Assembly: GCA_002328835.1 (NCBI GenBank)
Contig: DCWN01000037.1
Location: 1-7,333 of the forward strand
Origin: Acidobacteria bacterium UBA2161
GTDB taxonomy: Bacteria; Acidobacteriota; Vicinamibacteria; Vicinamibacterales; UBA823
Reading direction: 5' to 3'
Length of the DNA: 7,333 nt
Part shown: piece by piece, positions 1 through 7,333 of the stretch
How the letters are laid out: the number at the start of each line of letters is the position of its first letter
How positions within the stretch are numbered: position 1 is the first letter of the stretch
Notes under the pieces: model-generated
Databases searched by the model: none
Told to the model about the DNA's origin: nothing
Seen by the model: only the letters and a program-made list of their open reading frames with translations
Translations under genes and position numbers: made by a program

Positions 1-263
1 TCAAGGTGCCGCACCATGGGAGTGCCGGGTCGAGCTCGGCGGCCTTCGTCGCGGCTACCCGACCCGATCTGGCCGTGGTCAGCGCGGGGCGCGCCAATCA
101 GTTCGGCCATCCGGCGCCGGAGGTCGTGCGCCGCTATCTCGATCGGGGCGCGCGGGTGCTCAACACCGCCGCTGACGGCGCAATCACGATCGAGACCGAC
201 GGACGAACGGTGGAGGTGTCGACGATGACGGGGCGGACAATGACGCTGTCGCCGGCACCATAG
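1..263 (+). CDS. comEC: ComEC/Rec2-type DNA internalization protein, C-terminal end (partial)
   Basis: This is the last 87 codons or so of a gene whose 5' part lies outside the window. The reading frame starts at base 3 and ends at the TAG at 261-263. ComEC is the inner-membrane channel that passes single-stranded DNA into the cell during natural transformation, and it usually ends in a metallo-beta-lactamase-like domain. The visible segment matches the end of that domain: a KVPHHGS motif at the window edge, then a Ser-rich stretch, a segment reading RPDLAVVSAGRANQFGHP, and a typical tail ending in RTMTLSPAP. The PHHGS motif followed by a GHP motif about 35 residues later is characteristic of ComEC-type MBL domains. 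The membrane part cannot be seen, so a stand-alone ComEC-like MBL hydrolase is possible. The gene converges on mazG. Confidence 0.82.
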   Translation, partial: KVPHHGSAGSSSAAFVAATRPDLAVVSAGRANQFGHPAPEVVRRYLDRGARVLNTAADGAITIETDGRTVEVSTMTGRTMTLSPAP

Positions 264-524
264 TCTTTGCGCAGGCGGCCCGGTGACAGGCTCCGCGACC
301 GCGTTCTGGCGCGAGGCTGGGCATTGCGCCGTCGATCCCGTCGGCGGCCGTCGAGCCGACGTCCTGGAGTTCATCCTGGGTGTGCGCCAGCGATAGACCA
401 ATCAGCTGTGCGCTGTCGGTCCTCCGCAATTGATCATCTGAGCGGCCGCCTCCCAACAGAAGGGATCGACTCGCCCAACGCCCACCCTCGCGCCGTGCGC
501 GCCTTGGTGTTCCTGCGAGGTTCG
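264..524. other. Intergenic gap between convergent comEC and mazG; no credible gene
   Basis: About 260 bases separate the stop codons of two convergent genes. The gap is unusually long for this compact window. The open frames that cross it, on both strands, are low-complexity Arg/Pro/Ala/Gly-rich translations that extend out of neighbouring genes in the wrong frame. I recognise no protein family in them. I see no tRNA cloverleaf. No hairpin followed by a T-tract is visible for either gene. The best inverted repeat is CCTCGC at 486-491 with GCGAGG at 515-520, near the mazG stop, but its loop is 23 bases and it has no T-run. It could be a decayed gene, an untranslated tail or a small RNA; nothing in the sequence decides this. 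Confidence 0.55.
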
Positions 525-1370
525 TCAGTCCGTCGCCTTCTTCACGGCCTGCCAGGCGGCTTCCATCTCCTCGAGGCTCGCGTCCTTCAGCGATCGGCCG
601 TCGGCGTCGAGCCGCGCCTCGACCCGCGCGAACCGGTCGCAGAACTTCTGGTTCGCACGGCGGAGCGCGGCTTCCGGCTCGACGCCGAGCTTGCGCGCAA
701 GGTTGGCGAGGGAGAAGAGCAGGTCGCCCATCTCCTCCTCCTGGCGCGCCGCGGTCTCGGTGTCGACGGCCTGTCGGAGTTCGGCGACCTCCTCCTCGAT
801 CTTGTCGACGACGTCCCCGGCGGTGGGCCAGTCGAATCCGACCGAGGCGACCCGCGATCCGAGTTCGAACGCCCGGAGCAGCGACGGCAGGGTTGCCGGC
901 ACGCCGCCCAGCAGGCCGTCGGCGCGCCCGGCCGAGGCGCGCTCCTCGGCCTTCAGCTCCTCCCAGCGTCCGCGCATCTCGTGCGGGGTGGAGACCCGGC
1001 TGGTTGGGGGGGCGCCGTCCGGGCCGAAGACGTGGGGATGGCGCCGCACGAGCTTGTCGGTGATCGCCTCGACGGCATCGTCGATCGTGAATCCGTCGGC
1101 TTCCGCGGTGAGCTGCGAGAGAAAGACGATCTGAAAGAGCAGATCGCCGAGTTCACCGCGCAGGTCGGACAGGTCCTCCCGGTCGAGCGCGTCGAGGACC
1201 TCGTAGGTCTCTTCAAGGACGAACGGCCGCAGCGACGTCAAGGTCTGCGCGCGGTCCCACGGGCACCCGTCGGGCGCGCGCAGGGTGCGCATGATCTCCA
1301 CGAGACGCTCGAACCGCGCGCCGGTCGACGCGGGCATCCGGCGGGGTTCTGACCTGTCGGGTTCGCTCAT
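525..1370 (-). CDS. mazG: Nucleoside triphosphate pyrophosphohydrolase MazG
   Basis: A 281-residue two-domain MazG, an all-alpha enzyme that hydrolyses NTPs to NMP plus pyrophosphate and is thought to clear non-canonical nucleotides and tune stress responses. Both domains keep the Mg-binding pattern EExxE...ExxD. In the N-terminal copy it is E53, E54, E57 with E73 and D76 (GELGDLLFQ). In the C-terminal copy it is E193, E194, E197 with E213 and D216 (EEMGDLLFS). The lead-in RAPDGCPWDRAQT at about 31-43 and the linker LVRRHPHVFG are classic MazG. Length agrees with the usual 260-280. The ATG at 1370 is the longest start; Met12 (codon 1335-1337) is a serious alternative because conservation begins just after it. 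Only a weak GAG precedes the start. The gene is alone on the minus strand and is divergent from the DUF1844 gene. Confidence 0.95.
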   Translation of the reverse strand: MSEPDRSEPRRMPASTGARFERLVEIMRTLRAPDGCPWDRAQTLTSLRPFVLEETYEVLDALDREDLSDLRGELGDLLFQIVFLSQLTAEADGFTIDDAVEAITDKLVRRHPHVFGPDGAPPTSRVSTPHEMRGRWEELKAEERASAGRADGLLGGVPATLPSLLRAFELGSRVASVGFDWPTAGDVVDKIEEEVAELRQAVDTETAARQEEEMGDLLFSLANLARKLGVEPEAALRRANQKFCDRFARVEARLDADGRSLKDASLEEMEAAWQAVKKATD

Positions 1371-1375
1371 CTGCA

Positions 1376-1393
1376 GCTCGGCGCCTGCCGAGC
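1376..1393. promoter_or_regulatory. Inverted repeat in the mazG/DUF1844 divergent promoter region
   Basis: Perfect 7-bp arms, GCTCGGC at 1376-1382 and GCCGAGC at 1387-1393, are separated by the four bases GCCT. For rightward transcription from the -10 at 1400-1405, this repeat covers the expected -35 position. For mazG it lies in the 5' untranslated region, just upstream of the start codon, where it could fold as an RNA hairpin. It could be a repressor operator, a translational hairpin or chance: 7-bp arms arise often by chance in DNA this rich in G and C, so only the position makes it notable. Confidence 0.35.
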
Positions 1394-1396
1394 GGT

Positions 1397-1410
1397 TGCT
1401 ATGCTAGCAT
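1397..1410 (+). promoter_or_regulatory. Candidate extended -10 promoter of the DUF1844 gene, within a palindrome
   Basis: The bases TGC followed by TATGCT (TATGCT at 1400-1405) fit an extended -10 element (TGn plus a TATAAT-like hexamer, 4 of 6 matches). No good -35 is seen 16-18 bases upstream, which fits reliance on the TGn extension. Transcription would start near 1412, only about five bases before the GTG at 1417, giving an almost leaderless message. The -10 overlaps a perfect 10-bp palindrome, ATGCTAGCAT at 1401-1410. Because of that symmetry the minus strand also carries a TAGCAT hexamer that could serve as a -10 for mazG. The nine bases GCTATGCTA recur upstream of the tRNA at 7154-7162. 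Confidence 0.45.
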
Positions 1411-1416
1411 CGGAAC

Positions 1417-1707
1417 GTGGCCGTTCAGCCGGGCGACGTCTCGGTCGACATGCTCGTGAGATCGCTCGCGGCCTCGGCCGCAGTGCACCTCGGCGACGTC
1501 GTCGATCGCGCGACCGGCGCCAAGGCGACGCCGAACCCGGCCGCGGCGGCGCAGATGATCGACCTGCTCGCCTTGCTCGAGCGGAAGACGCAGGGCAATC
1601 TCGACGAGGCCGAGTCGCAGGTGCTCGCCGAGACCCTCCGCGTGCTCCGTGCACGGCTCCTCGAGGTCAGACAGCGCGTCGCGGCCGGCGCCGCGCCGGG
1701 CGCCTGA
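1417..1707 (+). CDS. DUF1844 domain protein
   Basis: A 96-residue soluble, helical protein that matches the DUF1844 family, whose function is unknown. The features that show it are an N-terminal VDMLVRSLAASAAVHLG segment (10-26), which resembles the family's opening helix, then the block MIDLLALLERKTQGNL (47-62), with the hallmark ID-LL-LE-KT-GNL pattern, then a long amphipathic helix rich in Leu, Arg and Glu (LRVLRARLLEVRQR). I see no signal peptide or membrane helix. The start is GTG at 1417, close to a likely -10; Met12 (codon 1450-1452) is an alternative start and lies at the edge of the conserved part. The gene ends in TGATG, so its stop codon shares one base with the start of the downstream hydrolase, suggesting translational coupling. 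The small size and helical character would suit a binding or adaptor role, but that is a guess. Confidence 0.82.
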   Translation: MAVQPGDVSVDMLVRSLAASAAVHLGDVVDRATGAKATPNPAAAAQMIDLLALLERKTQGNLDEAESQVLAETLRVLRARLLEVRQRVAAGAAPGA

Positions 1708-2477
1708 TGCGAGTCACGTTTCTCGGCACGGGCACGTCGACCGGCGTGCCGGTGGTCGGGTGCGACTGTGCCACGTGCCGGTCGGATGATCCGCGCGACC
1801 GCCGCTGGCGGCCCTCTCTGCACATCGAACTGGCTGACGGCACCTCGGTGCTGGTGGACGCGGCGACTGACCTGCGTGCGCAGGCACTGCGCTTCGGCGT
1901 CGACCGGGTGGACGCGATTCTCTTCACCCACGCCCACGCCGACCACGTGCTCGGCCTCGACGAAGTGCGCCGCTACAATCACCTGCAGCGCGCCACGATT
2001 CCGTGCTACGGCGATACGCGGACACTGGCCGACATCCGGCGGATGTTCGCGTACGTCTTCGAGCCGACCGACCAGCTCGGCGGCGGGCTCCCGCGGCTGG
2101 CCACGTTCACGATCGGCGGGGCGTTCTGTCTCGGGCGCGCGACGGTCGTGCCGGTCCCGCTCTGGCACGGCAAGCGGCCGATCCTCGGCTTCCGCGTGGC
2201 GAACTTCGCCTACCTCACCGACTGCAACGCGATTCCCGATGCCTCGTGGCCGTTGCTCGCCGGAGTGGATGTGCTCGCCATCGACGCGCTCCGGACGCGG
2301 CCGCACTCGACGCATTTCTCGCTGGACCAGGCGGTCGAGGCGGCGACGCGCGTCGGGGCCTCACGCACCTACTTCACCCACATGTGCCACGACCTGCCGC
2401 ACGCGGCCACCTGCGAGCGCCTCCCGTCGCAGATGCAGCTGGCGTATGATGGATTGAGATTGGATTTACCGGACTGA
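1707..2477 (+). CDS. PhnP-like metallo-beta-lactamase-fold hydrolase
   Basis: A 256-residue MBL-fold hydrolase of the PhnP/cyclic-phosphodiesterase type. It begins MRVTFLGTGTSTGVP, the standard first strand of this group. A CxCxxC cluster at C19, C21 and C24 matches the structural zinc site of PhnP. The active-site motif HAHADH (75-80) supplies H75, H77, D79 and H80. Further metal ligands are probably H154 (LWHGK), D172 (YLTDCN) and H225 (THMCHD). E. coli PhnP hydrolyses phosphoribosyl 1,2-cyclic phosphate in phosphonate breakdown, but there are no phn genes here, so the substrate is open: a cyclic phosphodiester, a cyclic nucleotide or another ester. The ATG at 1707 overlaps the previous stop. 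A longer in-frame reading upstream is Arg-rich shadow sequence of the DUF1844 gene, and I reject it. Confidence 0.88.
   Translation: MRVTFLGTGTSTGVPVVGCDCATCRSDDPRDRRWRPSLHIELADGTSVLVDAATDLRAQALRFGVDRVDAILFTHAHADHVLGLDEVRRYNHLQRATIPCYGDTRTLADIRRMFAYVFEPTDQLGGGLPRLATFTIGGAFCLGRATVVPVPLWHGKRPILGFRVANFAYLTDCNAIPDASWPLLAGVDVLAIDALRTRPHSTHFSLDQAVEAATRVGASRTYFTHMCHDLPHAATCERLPSQMQLAYDGLRLDLPD
2445..2450 (+). promoter_or_regulatory. Possible -10 element upstream of ribF
   Basis: TATGAT matches the TATAAT consensus in 5 of 6 positions and lies in the last codons of the MBL hydrolase gene, about 80 bases before the ribF start. No convincing -35 is found at the right distance. The 53-base gap to ribF is GC-rich, and I saw no conserved FMN-riboswitch elements in it, nor room for a full one. 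The site may be a secondary promoter for ribF or chance. Confidence 0.25.
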
Positions 2478-2530
2478 GCTTCGCCGCTCACGCGGGCACT
2501 GCCGGCCTTCGCGCCCACGCCCATCGCCAC

Positions 2531-3466
<936 letters not shown>

Positions 3467-3481
3467 AATTCCGCTAGCAGC

Positions 3482-3928
3482 ATGGCCGAATCCGCCAGTG
3501 GCCCCGCGCCGCCATTCGAGCTCAGCCTGACCGGCGACCGTCGGTTCCACCGCATCGTCGGGGAGCTGTACGCGCGTGCCGCCGAGCAACTGGGATACTC
3601 CGCCGTCGACGCGATCGAGATTGGCCGATCGATCGAAACGGCCGTGCTCGGCGTCATGGAGCATGGCTACCCCGACCATACCTGCGATCAGATCGACATC
3701 AGTTTCTCGGCCGACGACGGCACTCTGGCGGTTCACGTTCGGTACCGAGCTTCGGATGGCGGCCCGGCGCCCGTGGCCGCGACCGACGTGCAGGGGGCCC
3801 TGGCCGAGATTCGAGACGGCCACGTGCCGCTCGACGTGATCCGGCAGGCGATGCCCGATGTGGAATTCGGCCGAGACGGCGCGGTCGAGTATTGCCGGCT
3901 CTCGCGGAAGCTTCCCGGGGCCTCCTGA
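3482..3928 (+). CDS. RsbW-like (HATPase_c_2) protein with degenerate ATP-binding motifs
   Basis: A 148-residue protein that resembles the GHKL/Bergerat-fold serine kinases of the anti-sigma factor family (RsbW, SpoIIAB). The shared layout is an FELSLTGDRRF opening, a helix around SIETAVLGVMEHGY (50-63) where the family has its N-box ending in HGY or HAY, a strand pair IDISFSADDGTLAVHVRY (71-88), and a tail VIRQAMPDVEFGRDG (119-133) that mirrors the family's LIRxLMDEVEF-type ending. The key N-box asparagine is missing: the aligned residue is Gly57. The D-x-G-x-G box is reduced to SDGG (91-94), and the GxG-type loop before the tail is replaced by DGHVPLD. It is therefore probably a regulator that has lost or changed ATP binding, perhaps a pure protein-binding module. 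No partner sigma factor or anti-sigma antagonist lies nearby. The family call is from pattern memory and is moderate. Confidence 0.68.
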   Translation: MAESASGPAPPFELSLTGDRRFHRIVGELYARAAEQLGYSAVDAIEIGRSIETAVLGVMEHGYPDHTCDQIDISFSADDGTLAVHVRYRASDGGPAPVAATDVQGALAEIRDGHVPLDVIRQAMPDVEFGRDGAVEYCRLSRKLPGAS

Positions 3929-3983
3929 CGATGATCGCACCCTGCGGCGTGGCGGCGAGACGCCCCGCCCTCGACGAACCCCG

Positions 3984-5395
3984 ATGCGCCTCTACAACAC
4001 GCTGACTCGCAGTGAAGAGCCGTTCGCCCCGCTCCGTGGGCAGCAGGTGCGGATGTACACCTGCGGTCTGACGGTCTACGCGCGCGGCCATATCGGGAAT
4101 TTTCGGACGTTCGTCTGCCTGGATGTCCTGCGCCGCGCACTCAAGTACCTCGAGGGCTACGACGTGCGCCAGGTGATGAACTACACCGACGTCGACGACC
4201 GCACGATCGTCGAGTCGCAGAAGGCCGGCCAACCGCTACGGGAGTACACCGATCAATACATCGCAGCGTACCTGGAGGATGCGGCGACGCTCGGGCTCGA
4301 AATCGTGGAGGAGACGCCGCGCGCCACCGACGAGGCGAACCTGCGCGCAATGACCGAGATGGTGCAGGCGCTGGAGAAGAACGGCCACACCTACCGGAGT
4401 GACGGATCGATCTACTTCAAGATCTCGACGCTGCCGCAGTACGGGCAGCTCGCGCGCCTCGATCACGCGGGGATCAAGCCCGGCGCCCGCATCGACAGCG
4501 ACAAGTACGATAAGGAGAACGCCCGCGACTTCGTGCTCTGGAAGGCGACCACGCCGGATGAGCCGACCTGGGACTTCGGCGCCGGTCCGGGCCGGCCTGG
4601 ATGGCACATCGAGTGCTCGGCGATGGCGCTGCGGCTGCTCGACGGCGCGCCGATCGACATTCACGCGGGAGGCGTCGATCTGGTCTTTCCCCATCATGAG
4701 AACGAGATTGCCCAGGCCGAGGGCGCGACCGGCGAGCCGTTCTGCCGGTTCTGGGTGCACGTCGAGCATCTGCTAATGGGCGAAGGCGAGAAGATGTCGA
4801 AGTCGGTCGGCAACGTCTTCACCGTGCAGGACGTCCTGGCGAAGGGGGTCCGGGCTTCCGCGCTGCGCTACGTCTTGCTCGCGGTGCACTACCGGAAGCA
4901 ACTCAGGTTCACCTGGGCGAGCCTGGCCCAGGCCGATGAAGCGCTGACTCGGGTCATGGACTGCCTGGCGCGCCTCGACGCGGTGACGCGCGCGGGCGCT
5001 CACGACGACCTCACGGCGAAGGTGGCCTCCGCGCGCAAGGGCTTTGCGGAGATGATGGCCGCCGACCTGAACACGCCTGGCGCACTCGGCGTGATGTTCG
5101 AACTCGTCCGGGCGGTCAATGCGGCGATCGATGCTGGGCAGATCGGCGCCGACGACGTCACAGCGATCCGTGACGCCTTCGACGGTTTCGATCGAGTACT
5201 CGGCGTCATCAGCGTCCGACGTGCCGACGACGCCGCGCCACCGGTTCCGGTCGAAGGGATCGAAAAGTGCATCGACGCTCGGAAGGCGGCGCGCGCCCGG
5301 CGCGACTTCGGCGAGGCCGACCGGATCCGCGACGAGCTGGCCGAACGCGGCATCGTCCTGGAGGACAGCGCTCAGGGCACGCGCTGGAAGCGGAA

Positions 5396-5399
<4 letters not shown>
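3984..5399 (+). CDS. cysS: Cysteinyl-tRNA synthetase
   Basis: A 471-residue class I aminoacyl-tRNA synthetase that charges tRNA-Cys with cysteine. The start MRLYNTLTRSEEPF is typical, and the ATG at 3984 is preferred over upstream in-frame codons, which would add an unrelated Arg-rich extension. The signature MYTCGLTVYARGHIGN carries the first zinc ligand C27 and the HIGH-type motif HIGN (36-39). NYTDVDDRTI follows. Further zinc ligands are C211 (HIECSAMA), H237 and E241 (FPHHENEIAQ). The catalytic KMSKS loop is at 270-274. The C-terminal anticodon-binding part ends with the family's ARRDFGEADRIRDELAERGI segment. It lies 55 bases after the RsbW-like gene, and its stop overlaps the next start in GTGA. 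No clear Shine-Dalgarno sequence precedes it. A likely tRNA-Cys lies about 1.9 kb downstream. Confidence 0.97.
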
Positions 5400-6730
<1,331 letters not shown>

Positions 6731-6747
6731 GTTGCATCGGTCCGCGT

Positions 6748-7113
6748 ATGGACCGCCAGCAACTCGGCCGACAGGGCGAAACGCTCGCGTGTCGCGCACT
6801 CCGCCGCCTCGGGTACGCAATTCTCGATCGCCGGTACCGGACCCGGTTCGGCGAATTGGACATCGTGGCGCGCGACGCTGCCACCCTCGTCTTCGTCGAG
6901 GTGAAGACGCGAACCGTCGAATCGCACGGCACCGCGCTGGAGGCGGTCACGGCTACCAAGCGCCGGACGATCGTCGCCATGGCGCGCGACTACCTGACCC
7001 GGCGGCGCGCGTGGGAGGGGCCGTCCAAGTTCGATGTCGTCGGCGTGACGATCGCGCCCGGGACACGGCCGCGCATCGCGCATGTCATCAACGCCTTCGA
7101 TGTCGATCGGTGA
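6748..7113 (+). CDS. yraN: YraN/UPF0102 family endonuclease-like protein
   Basis: A 121-residue protein of normal length for the YraN (UPF0102) family, which has a restriction-endonuclease-like fold and is often found near ribosomal, RNase HII or DNA-processing genes; its cellular role is poorly known. The family pattern is clear: an N-terminal RQQLGRQGETLACRAL helix (3-18), LGYAILDRRYRTRFGELDIVARD (21-43) with E36 and D38, then LVFVEVKTR (47-55) with E51 and K53, forming the E...D...ExK nuclease-like core, then the VTATKRRTIVAMARDYL helix, and FDVVGV near the end. It begins 17 bases after the aminotransferase stop, so it is probably the last gene of that transcription unit. No Shine-Dalgarno sequence precedes the ATG at 6748. 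Confidence 0.92.
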   Translation: MDRQQLGRQGETLACRALRRLGYAILDRRYRTRFGELDIVARDAATLVFVEVKTRTVESHGTALEAVTATKRRTIVAMARDYLTRRRAWEGPSKFDVVGVTIAPGTRPRIAHVINAFDVDR

Positions 7114-7125
7114 CCGGAAAACGGG

Positions 7126-7153
7126 CGTCGCGCGTCTTGATGGCTTCGCGACG
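7126..7153. promoter_or_regulatory. Inverted repeat flanking the likely -35 of the tRNA promoter
   Basis: Perfect 7-bp arms, CGTCGCG at 7126-7132 and CGCGACG at 7147-7153, have a 14-base spacer, so arm centres are 21 bp apart, two helical turns. The TTGATG -35 candidate lies in the spacer. It could bind a dimeric regulator, or act as a weak 3' hairpin for yraN, but no T-tract follows it. Chance occurrence in GC-rich DNA is quite possible. Confidence 0.3.
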
Positions 7154-7166
7154 GCTATGCTAAAGT
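7137..7166 (+). promoter_or_regulatory. Likely promoter of the tRNA-Gly/tRNA-Cys unit
   Basis: TTGATG at 7137-7142 is a fair -35 (TTGA of TTGACA). Two overlapping -10 candidates follow: TATGCT at 7156-7161 inside GCTATGCTA, the same nine bases found before the DUF1844 gene, and TAAAGT at 7161-7166, which sits 18 bases from the -35. The tRNA begins at 7187, leaving a leader of roughly 15-20 bases, normal for a tRNA operon. Which hexamer is used cannot be told from sequence. Confidence 0.5.
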
Positions 7167-7186
7167 TGCACGGTTCGCTTGGGTAC

Positions 7187-7261
7187 GCGGGAATAACTCA
7201 GTGGTAGAGTGCGACCTTGCCAAGGTCGAAGTCGCGGGTTCGAATCCCGTTTCCCGCTCCA
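7187..7261 (+). tRNA. tRNA-Gly (anticodon GCC)
   Basis: A full cloverleaf can be drawn. The acceptor stem GCGGGAA (7187-7193) pairs with TTCCCGC (7251-7257). The D stem ACTC (7196-7199) pairs with GAGT (7207-7210) around a GTGGTA loop. The anticodon stem CGACC (7212-7216) pairs with GGTCG (7224-7228), and its loop TTGCCAA holds the anticodon GCC at 7219-7221, which reads GGC and GGU. The T stem 7234-7238 pairs with 7246-7250, including one G-U, around loop TTCGAAT. The discriminator is T7258, and CCA is encoded at 7259-7261. It is the first tRNA of a probable two-gene or longer unit. Confidence 0.98.
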
Positions 7262-7280
7262 TTCTCATCTTCGAGTGTTC

Positions 7281-7295
7281 CGCGTTCGTCACGCG
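7281..7295 (+). other. Small hairpin in the spacer between the two tRNAs
   Basis: CGCGT (7281-7285) and ACGCG (7291-7295) are perfect 5-bp arms around TCGTC. In the precursor RNA this could form a short stem in the 44-base spacer between the encoded CCA and the next tRNA and affect processing. It has no T-run and is not a terminator. It may be chance. Confidence 0.25.
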
Positions 7296-7305
7296 CATCC
7301 CAATC

Positions 7306-7333
7306 GGCGCCGTCGCCAAGTGGTAAGGCAGAG
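7306..7333 (+). tRNA. Partial tRNA, probably tRNA-Cys, cut by the window end
   Basis: The first 28 bases of a tRNA are present. The acceptor 5' strand is GGCGCCG (7306-7312). T7313 and C7314 follow. The D stem GCC (7315-7317) pairs with GGC (7327-7329) around AAGTGGTAA, a short three-pair D stem typical of tRNA-Cys and tRNA-Gln. Then come A7330 and GAG, the start of an anticodon stem. The acceptor start GGCGCC and the GCAGAG junction resemble bacterial tRNA-Cys. A Gly-Cys tRNA order also occurs elsewhere, for example in the E. coli glyW-cysT-leuZ operon. The anticodon lies outside the window, so identity is inferred. Confidence 0.7.

Noticed and set aside
184..456. A 90-residue minus-strand frame crossing the comEC end and the gap
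   Set aside because: Half of it lies antisense to the ComEC coding region, it resembles no family I know, and it has no supported start region.
486..520. Inverted repeat CCTCGC/GCGAGG as a mazG terminator
   Set aside because: The loop is 23 bases, the stem only six pairs, and no T-tract follows in either direction.
1006..1012. G7 tract in mazG (and another at 5729-5735 in the aminotransferase) as possible phase-variable sites
   Set aside because: Runs of seven G are expected a few times in a window of this composition, both genes are intact, and housekeeping genes are unlikely phase-variation targets.
267..1352. A 361-residue open frame on the plus strand opposite mazG
   Set aside because: Its translation is a low-complexity Arg/Gly/Val/Leu-rich shadow of the mazG gene with no recognisable domain. 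Long antisense frames are expected in DNA this rich in G and C. mazG on the other strand has all its family motifs.
1401..1706. N-terminal extension of the MBL hydrolase frame
   Set aside because: The added residues are Arg-rich out-of-frame translation of the DUF1844 gene. The ATG at 1707 gives the standard MRVTFLGTGTSTG start.
3946..3964. GGCGT/ACGCC repeat before cysS as a T-box or attenuator
   Set aside because: A five-pair stem in a 55-base gap is far too small for a T-box leader, and no T-box sequence or terminator is present.
3858..3983. N-terminal extension of the cysS frame
   Set aside because: It overlaps the RsbW-like gene in another frame and has no similarity to CysS. The ATG at 3984 gives the expected N-terminus.
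5267..5395. N-terminal extension of the aminotransferase frame
   Set aside because: It is Arg-rich out-of-frame reading of the cysS 3' end. GTG at 5396 keeps the conserved start.

Overview
This is a GC-rich, tightly packed stretch of bacterial chromosome that holds housekeeping genes. The proteins look like those of an acidobacterial genome, perhaps of the Vicinamibacteria type. The hints are the CysS N-terminus, a short DUF1844 protein, an archaeal-like class III aminotransferase, and near-absence of Shine-Dalgarno sequences in a high-GC background. That placement is inference; there is no rRNA or other decisive marker here. I see no insertion sequence, phage gene, CRISPR array or obvious foreign island.

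Layout. The window opens inside the 3' end of a comEC-like gene (+). A gap of about 260 bp without a credible gene follows. mazG (-) comes next, converging on comEC. A 46-bp divergent promoter region separates mazG from a rightward gene train that runs almost to the end: a DUF1844 protein, a PhnP-like metallo-beta-lactamase-fold hydrolase (TGATG junction), ribF, a degenerate RsbW-like ATPase-domain protein, cysS, a class III aminotransferase (GTGA overlap with cysS) and a YraN-family protein. After a short promoter region come tRNA-Gly(GCC) with encoded CCA and the first 28 bases of a second tRNA, most likely tRNA-Cys, cut by the window edge.

How the genes relate. Most encode basic cell maintenance: NTP clean-up (MazG), FMN/FAD synthesis (RibF), cysteine charging (CysS plus a probable tRNA-Cys), PLP-dependent amino-acid metabolism, and DNA uptake or processing (ComEC, YraN). 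Short gaps and two stop/start overlaps suggest one or two co-transcribed units rather than one specialised pathway.

The points most worth a second look are the RsbW-like protein, whose ATP-binding motifs look eroded; a nine-base sequence shared by two likely -10 regions, one of which would give a nearly leaderless mRNA; inverted repeats placed over the -35 regions of those promoters; and a four-cysteine segment in the aminotransferase. I found no convincing undescribed multi-gene system.
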